Below, piece after piece: positions 32,550-36,077 of a stretch of 36,077 nt of DNA (the first letter of the stretch is position 1; each line of letters begins with the position of its first letter). The stretch comes from Candidatus Woesearchaeota archaeon (GTDB lineage Archaea; Nanobdellota; Nanobdellia; Woesearchaeales; J110). The stretch covers positions 1 through 36,077 of the forward strand of contig RFJU01000057.1 of the NCBI GenBank assembly GCA_003694805.1, given 5' to 3'. The notes beneath the pieces were generated by a model. That model saw only the letters and a list, made by a program, of their open reading frames with translations. It was not told the DNA's origin and did no database searches. A program made the translations under genes and the position numbers.

Positions 32550-33938
32550 TCACAACTGAGGAGGCAAGCCATGTGGAAAATCAGCACTTGCTTGCGAGCC
32601 CTCCCGAACGAGGAATGGCTGCAAGACCTTGAGCACTTGAGCCTTTTTCACCGCTAACTCGCTTTCCGTTTGCGCCTCGACGACTAGGCGCATTAAAGGC
32701 TCGGTGTTCGACGCACGCAGGGAAAACCACCACGACGGGAAATCCACCTTTACCCCGTCAAGAAGCGAGACATCCCCATCCGCGAACGCGTCCTTCACTG
32801 CAGCAAGAGCACCGATCTTGTCAGCAATGGCAAGATTAATCTCGCCAGAATTAGCATACATCTCACTCAACGGCCTAACAAGCGCAGAGAGCGGCTTCCC
32901 CGTTCGCTCGAGCATATTTAACACCCTACAAAGCATAATAATCGGGTTCTCACAATACGCGGTTTCCGGAAAGAAGAAATGCCCGCTCAATTCACCTCCA
33001 AAAATACCTCTCTGCTCCAGCAACGCTCTCTTCAAATTCGTCCTCCCTGCCTTAGCGAGAACAAGGCGTCCGCCACTTCTCCGAACAACATCTTGAACGA
33101 CTCTACTCATCCGCAAATCAGCAACAATACAACCCCCTGGTTGCTCCAAGAGCAACTCGTGAGCGATGAGCGCGAAGAGCACGCTTGGCGGAACGACCTT
33201 GCCGGTCTCGTCAACGAAACCACACCTGTCCGCATCGCCGTCAAGCCCCACCCCGAACGACGCGCGCCGCTCCACAACGTGCTGAGCAAGCTCAGTTAGC
33301 GTATCAGGCAAAGCAGGGTTGGGAACATGATGGGGAAAAGAGCCGTCGGGTGTAAAGTACAGCGGATGCAACGTGAACGGCACGTCCTCTTTCATAAGCT
33401 CCCTAAACGTAATCCCCCCCATCCCGTTTCCAGCATCCACGACAACCGACGCGGGACGCTTCGCCTTTAAAAATGAAAGGCTGAATTTGACATACGCTTG
33501 AACAAAATTCTTATGCGTCACTAATCCTTTATGCCTTGGTGATGAGAATCGCTCTTCTTCAACGAACGCTTGAATCCTGAGCAGACCACTCGTAGCGTCC
33601 ACGGGAAGAAGCGAATCCCCCCTGCAAATCTTCAAGCCATTATACTCCTTGGGGTTGTGGGAAGCGGTAACCATGGCGCAGGCAGGATGCGACCGACCAG
33701 CGAAGTATAAAAGCGGGGTTGATACCTGCCCGATGTCAATAACAGAACACCCCTGATCAATTACGCCATCACAAAAAGCGCGAGCTAACGAAGGCGAAGA
33801 CACACGCATGTCCCTCCCAACAACCATCTCATTACACTGCAAAAACGCAACAGACGCTCTCCCAACACGGTAAAACAAGTGTTCATCAATCTCATCAGGG
33901 TACACGCCACGAATATCGTACGCTTTAAACACAGACAT
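32550..33938 (-). CDS. Phosphomannomutase/phosphoglucomutase
   Basis: This encodes 462 residues. The phosphoserine loop is TASHNPKEYNGLK, the metal-binding loop GLDGDADRCG, the sugar-binding loop GELSGHFFF, and the phosphate-binding loop RASNTEPLMRLVVEA, in the usual four-domain order. It converts hexose 6-phosphate to 1-phosphate for glycan or nucleotide-sugar synthesis. A short tail of about 20 residues follows. ATG 33938 is 27 nt after the TATA box. Confidence 0.95.
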   Translation of the reverse strand: MSVFKAYDIRGVYPDEIDEHLFYRVGRASVAFLQCNEMVVGRDMRVSSPSLARAFCDGVIDQGCSVIDIGQVSTPLLYFAGRSHPACAMVTASHNPKEYNGLKICRGDSLLPVDATSGLLRIQAFVEEERFSSPRHKGLVTHKNFVQAYVKFSLSFLKAKRPASVVVDAGNGMGGITFRELMKEDVPFTLHPLYFTPDGSFPHHVPNPALPDTLTELAQHVVERRASFGVGLDGDADRCGFVDETGKVVPPSVLFALIAHELLLEQPGGCIVADLRMSRVVQDVVRRSGGRLVLAKAGRTNLKRALLEQRGIFGGELSGHFFFPETAYCENPIIMLCRVLNMLERTGKPLSALVRPLSEMYANSGEINLAIADKIGALAAVKDAFADGDVSLLDGVKVDFPSWWFSLRASNTEPLMRLVVEAQTESELAVKKAQVLKVLQPFLVREGSQASADFPHGLPPQL

Positions 33939-33960
33939 GCCCTGAACTAAAAGAGTTATT

Positions 33961-33970
33961 CTTTAAAAAA
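33961..33970 (-). promoter_or_regulatory. TATA box of the phosphohexomutase gene
   Basis: TTTTTTAAAG on the minus strand lies 27 nt before the ATG at 33938; the flank is A/T-rich. Confidence 0.5.
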
Positions 33971-34201
33971 TTTTTTAAAAATATACCTCCTCCTTTTTCT
34001 CCTTGCCAGACCCGTCTCGCCACAACCACTCTCCTTCTTGCACCCTTGCAACAACCCTCTTTTTTTGAGCAAATGTTGAGCAAATCACCGGAGCATCTCG
34101 TATGAACCCCTTGAAATAACACAACCGCTTGCCTGCTTGGCTTTTGCGAGAAAAAAACAAGACACGGGCCTTGTTTTTCCTACCCTCCTCCGACCAAAAC
34201 A

Positions 34202-34209
34202 TTTATATA
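34202..34209 (+). promoter_or_regulatory. TATA box of sepF
   Basis: TTTATATA predicts a start near 34232, just before AAGGAGG and the ATG at 34254. Confidence 0.6.
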
Positions 34210-34253
34210 CATCTGGCGCACCGAACATTTCATTAACGAAAGGAGGAACATTC

Positions 34254-34634
34254 ATGAAGCGATTCTTTTCACTGAGGCGATTTAAGCGAACAGGGTATGA
34301 TGACGACGAAATGGCAGACGTTGAGGACGAATACGTAGAACTCAATGCAGACGGAGATGCTGACTCGTCACAAGTCATCGTCAGGCCCTTCGTGATGGAG
34401 GACTTCTCAGATATTAAAGAAATCGTTGACACCCTGAGGGAAGGATACACGATTTGCCTCGTCAATATCAAACCACTCAAGGACAAAGACCTCGTCGAAC
34501 TCAAACGCGCTATTAACAAGCTCAAAAAAACCTGCGATGCGATTGACGGCGACATAGCAGGCTTTGGCGATGACTACATTGTCGTCACGCCAAGCTTTGC
34601 ACGCATTTACCGGCAAAAAAACACGCTTGAGTAA
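34254..34634 (+). CDS. sepF: Cell division protein SepF (archaeal)
   Basis: This encodes 126 residues. A basic, amphipathic N-terminus (KRFFSLRRFKR) fits membrane binding, an acidic linker follows, and the C-terminal domain is SepF/DUF552 (~45-126, VRPFVMEDFSDIKEIVDTLREGYTICLVNIKPL). It tethers FtsZ to the membrane. ATG 34254 follows AAGGAGG (34240-34246) by 7 nt; longer readings begin before the promoter. It has a separate promoter. Confidence 0.9.
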   Translation: MKRFFSLRRFKRTGYDDDEMADVEDEYVELNADGDADSSQVIVRPFVMEDFSDIKEIVDTLREGYTICLVNIKPLKDKDLVELKRAINKLKKTCDAIDGDIAGFGDDYIVVTPSFARIYRQKNTLE

Positions 34635-34757
34635 ACAAGCACCCTTTGCAAGACTAGCCTGCCAATTCGCCTCTCACTCCACGTGGAGAGCCACCTTCTT
34701 TCTTCTAACCTCTTGTGGCAAAGAGAGCAGACCCCTAACGCCAAGCCCGCCACAAAT

Positions 34758-34765
34758 TTTATAAA
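34758..34765 (+). promoter_or_regulatory. TATA box of the uORF/ZPR1 transcript
   Basis: TTTATAAA is centred 23 nt before the ATG at 34784, so the 12-codon uORF would be leaderless. Confidence 0.6.
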
Positions 34766-34783
34766 GCGCTTGTGCGTTGAAAA

Positions 34784-34822
34784 ATGCAAGAAGACCGACC
34801 CGCTCTGGTCAACGACAAATGA
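34784..34822 (+). CDS. 12-codon upstream ORF overlapping the ZPR1 start
   Basis: ATG 34784 opens a frame of twelve codons (MQEDRPALVNDK) whose TGA at 34820-34822 overlaps the ATG of the ZPR1 gene as ATGA. Its ATG is at the distance from the TATA box expected of a leaderless start, while the ZPR1 ATG has no clear ribosome binding site. Coupled initiation is plausible. Confidence 0.4.
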   Translation: MQEDRPALVNDK

Positions 34823-35415
34823 AAACACAAAACAAAGAACACGACACCAAGACCCAACAGGGAAAGGTACCACAGGATGCCACCCCTCAGCCAATGGTCC
34901 TCAAAGGCGAGCTCTGCCCCGTCTGCCACAAAAAAACGCTCACCCTCATGGAAACGCCTTACGAAATCCCTTTCTTTGGAACGTGCTCTCTCTTCTCCAT
35001 GGATTGTGAACACTGCAAGTACCACAAGGCAGATGTTGAATTTTCAGAAAAACACCCACCTGCAAAGTTTACTCTTGAAGTTAGCAACGAAGAGGACCTC
35101 AAAGCCAGAGTTATAAAATCAGCAAGTGCAACCATAAAAATTCCGCACCTCATCACTATTGAGTCAACAGAGTTCTCCAACGGGTACGTCACTAACGTGG
35201 AAGGCGTCCTCAACCGAATACGACACCAGATCGCCTTTGCACGTGATGACAGCGACGACCCTGCTGTCAAGAAAAAAGCCAAACAACACCTCAAAAAAAT
35301 TGACCGCGTCCTCTGGGGCAAGGAAAAACTTAAACTCATTCTTGAAGACCCTTCAGGAAACTCAGCAATCATCTCGCCTCGCGCCCAGAAAACCGTGCTC
35401 AAGAAAAAATCCTAG
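34819..35415 (+). CDS. ZPR1-type zinc finger protein
   Basis: This encodes 198 residues. The ZPR1 zinc knuckle has Cys33, Cys36, Cys63 and Cys66 (CPVCHKKTLTLMETPYEIPFFG...MDCEHCKYHKADV). The beta-rich domain follows (~75-130, TIESTEFSNGYVTNVEGVLNRI). Eukaryotic ZPR1 acts in EF-1alpha folding; the archaeal role is unclear. ATG 34819 is taken because of the ATGA overlap; TTG at 34777 would add 14 residues. Confidence 0.88.
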   Translation: MKTQNKEHDTKTQQGKVPQDATPQPMVLKGELCPVCHKKTLTLMETPYEIPFFGTCSLFSMDCEHCKYHKADVEFSEKHPPAKFTLEVSNEEDLKARVIKSASATIKIPHLITIESTEFSNGYVTNVEGVLNRIRHQIAFARDDSDDPAVKKKAKQHLKKIDRVLWGKEKLKLILEDPSGNSAIISPRAQKTVLKKKS

Positions 35416-35419
35416 CAAG

Positions 35420-35641
35420 TCACTGAGAGGAACGAGCACAGGACCGCTTTTCTTGCTTTTTCGCACTGAACAACACAAGAACAGGGGTGTGCGAAGAAAC
35501 AACCTTGTGGCTGCTGCACGGGGCAACACAAGGAATGGCAACAACGCCCTTTGGCACACGCTTAGGGTGCAAGCATCGCCCTTTCAAGTGATAATCGCAC
35601 GCTTTGTGAGCGAGCAACCGCTCTTTTTGTGTGAACCGCAT
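35420..35641 (-). CDS. Small basic Cys-rich protein, hypothetical
   Basis: This encodes 73 residues, very basic. Cys15, Cys23, Cys38 and Cys42 with nearby His18 and His25 (CDYHLKGRCLHP) could bind zinc. ATG 35641 follows AAGGTG by 4-5 nt, and a TATA box lies about 43 nt upstream; ATG 35665 is an alternative. The stop is 4 nt from the convergent ZPR1 stop. No family recognised. Confidence 0.45.
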   Translation of the reverse strand: MRFTQKERLLAHKACDYHLKGRCLHPKRVPKGVVAIPCVAPCSSHKVVSSHTPVLVLFSAKKQEKRSCARSSQ

Positions 35642-35680
35642 AGGACACCTTCGTCGCGCGAGCATTAACGCATCTATGTT

Positions 35681-35688
35681 TTTTAAAT
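35681..35688 (-). promoter_or_regulatory. TATA box of the Cys-rich ORF
   Basis: ATTTAAAA on the minus strand predicts a start near 35659 and a leader of about 18 nt containing AAGGTG. Confidence 0.5.
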
Positions 35689-35768
35689 CTTTCTTTTTTC
35701 ACACGCCCGTTCAATGAGGAAAATCCTTCTCCAGAACAGTCTGATCCCCCCAAAGAAGAACAATCACA

Positions 35769-35780
35769 ATAATTTAATAA
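35769..35780 (+). promoter_or_regulatory. TATA box of the hydrolase gene
   Basis: AATTTAATAAAA predicts a start near 35800, a few bases before the ATG at 35807. Confidence 0.45.
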
Positions 35781-35806
35781 AACACCTGCTTCTCTTTCTC
35801 ACAGGT

Positions 35807-36077
35807 ATGGAAGAGCTAACATTCCATCAGGCAGAATCAGACAAACTAGTAATACTTTTACACGGATTGTTGGGCTCAAAAGACGCACCCTACAGAGTGG
35901 CCTTTGCAGAAAGGATGAATAACTTAGGATATAATGTTTTGAGATTCAATTTTTCTAAGGGCGGCGGAAAAAATATTGATCATCCTGACATATTTACTTC
36001 CCAATTAAATGAACTAGAACAGATTTGTTCTTCCTATTCTGATTTTGATATAGGTTTGATGGGGGCATGTACTGGAG
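35807..36077 (+). CDS. Alpha/beta hydrolase, 5' part only
   Basis: The first 90 codons are present; the right end is cut by the window. LILLHG-type sequence appears as VILLHGLLGSKDAPYRVAFAERM (oxyanion HG), followed by VLRFNFSKGGG and GLMGACTG. In the last motif the nucleophile elbow reads G-A-C-T-G, with Cys where Ser is usual, as in dienelactone hydrolases (G-x-C-x-G). Codons are clearly AT-richer than in the rest of the window, suggesting a different history. Confidence 0.75.
   Translation, partial: MEELTFHQAESDKLVILLHGLLGSKDAPYRVAFAERMNNLGYNVLRFNFSKGGGKNIDHPDIFTSQLNELEQICSSYSDFDIGLMGACTG

Overview
The window comes from an archaeon. It carries TFB, EF-1alpha and EF-2, the exosome subunits Rrp4/Rrp41/Rrp42, SBDS, a proteasome alpha subunit, RNase P Pop5, RpoK, eukaryote-like ribosomal proteins (S19e, S28e, L7Ae, L24e, L31e, L39e), archaeal SepF and an intron-containing tRNA-Ser. 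Many genes have a TATA box 24-30 nt ahead of a leaderless or nearly leaderless start. Others have strong GGAGG/GGTGAT ribosome binding sites. Several small membrane and pilin-like proteins resemble families I associate with DPANN lineages such as Woesearchaeota, but that placement is an inference from memory.

Left part (1-5100): a perfect 61-bp inverted repeat with TATA boxes at its inner edges, a membrane protein, tRNA-Arg(GCG), and a leftward group of surface proteins. That group holds two paralogues sharing a Cys-bounded domain; one is extended by a MopE-like metal-binding region and a LamG domain. A small hydrophobic protein is coupled to the other by an ATGA overlap. An AT-richer orphan coiled-coil membrane protein and a gene-poor stretch follow. 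Middle-left (5100-14300): TFB with a long leader, a methyltransferase-kinase fusion, a winged-helix-like protein, IleRS, a small membrane protein, a zinc ribbon protein, a prolipoprotein diacylglyceryl transferase (Lgt) homologue and triosephosphate isomerase.

Middle (14400-20400): a leftward operon of two class III signal-peptide (pilin-like) proteins with a small two-helix membrane protein between them, a divergent SpoIIM-family protein, then rps19e, rpl39e and rpl31e. Next come an HPF-like protein behind a 36-codon hydrophobic leader ORF, an intron-containing tRNA-Ser(GGA), S10, EF-1alpha, EF-2, and the L7Ae-S28e-L24e-NDK operon, whose leader contains a kink-turn candidate. HisRS follows.

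Right part (27300-36077): a small hypothetical protein, the exosome/proteasome operon reading leftwards (pop5-psmA-SBDS-rrp4-rrp41-rrp42-rpoK), a phosphohexomutase, SepF, a ZPR1-type zinc protein preceded by a 12-codon uORF, a convergent small Cys-rich ORF, and the start of an alpha/beta hydrolase with a probable Cys nucleophile, cut by the window edge.

The most unusual points are the methyltransferase-kinase fusion, Lgt in an archaeon, the kink-turn in the L7Ae leader, the two coupled upstream ORFs, the terminal inverted repeat and the structured element before rps19e. No CRISPR array, insertion sequence, prophage or rRNA gene was seen.
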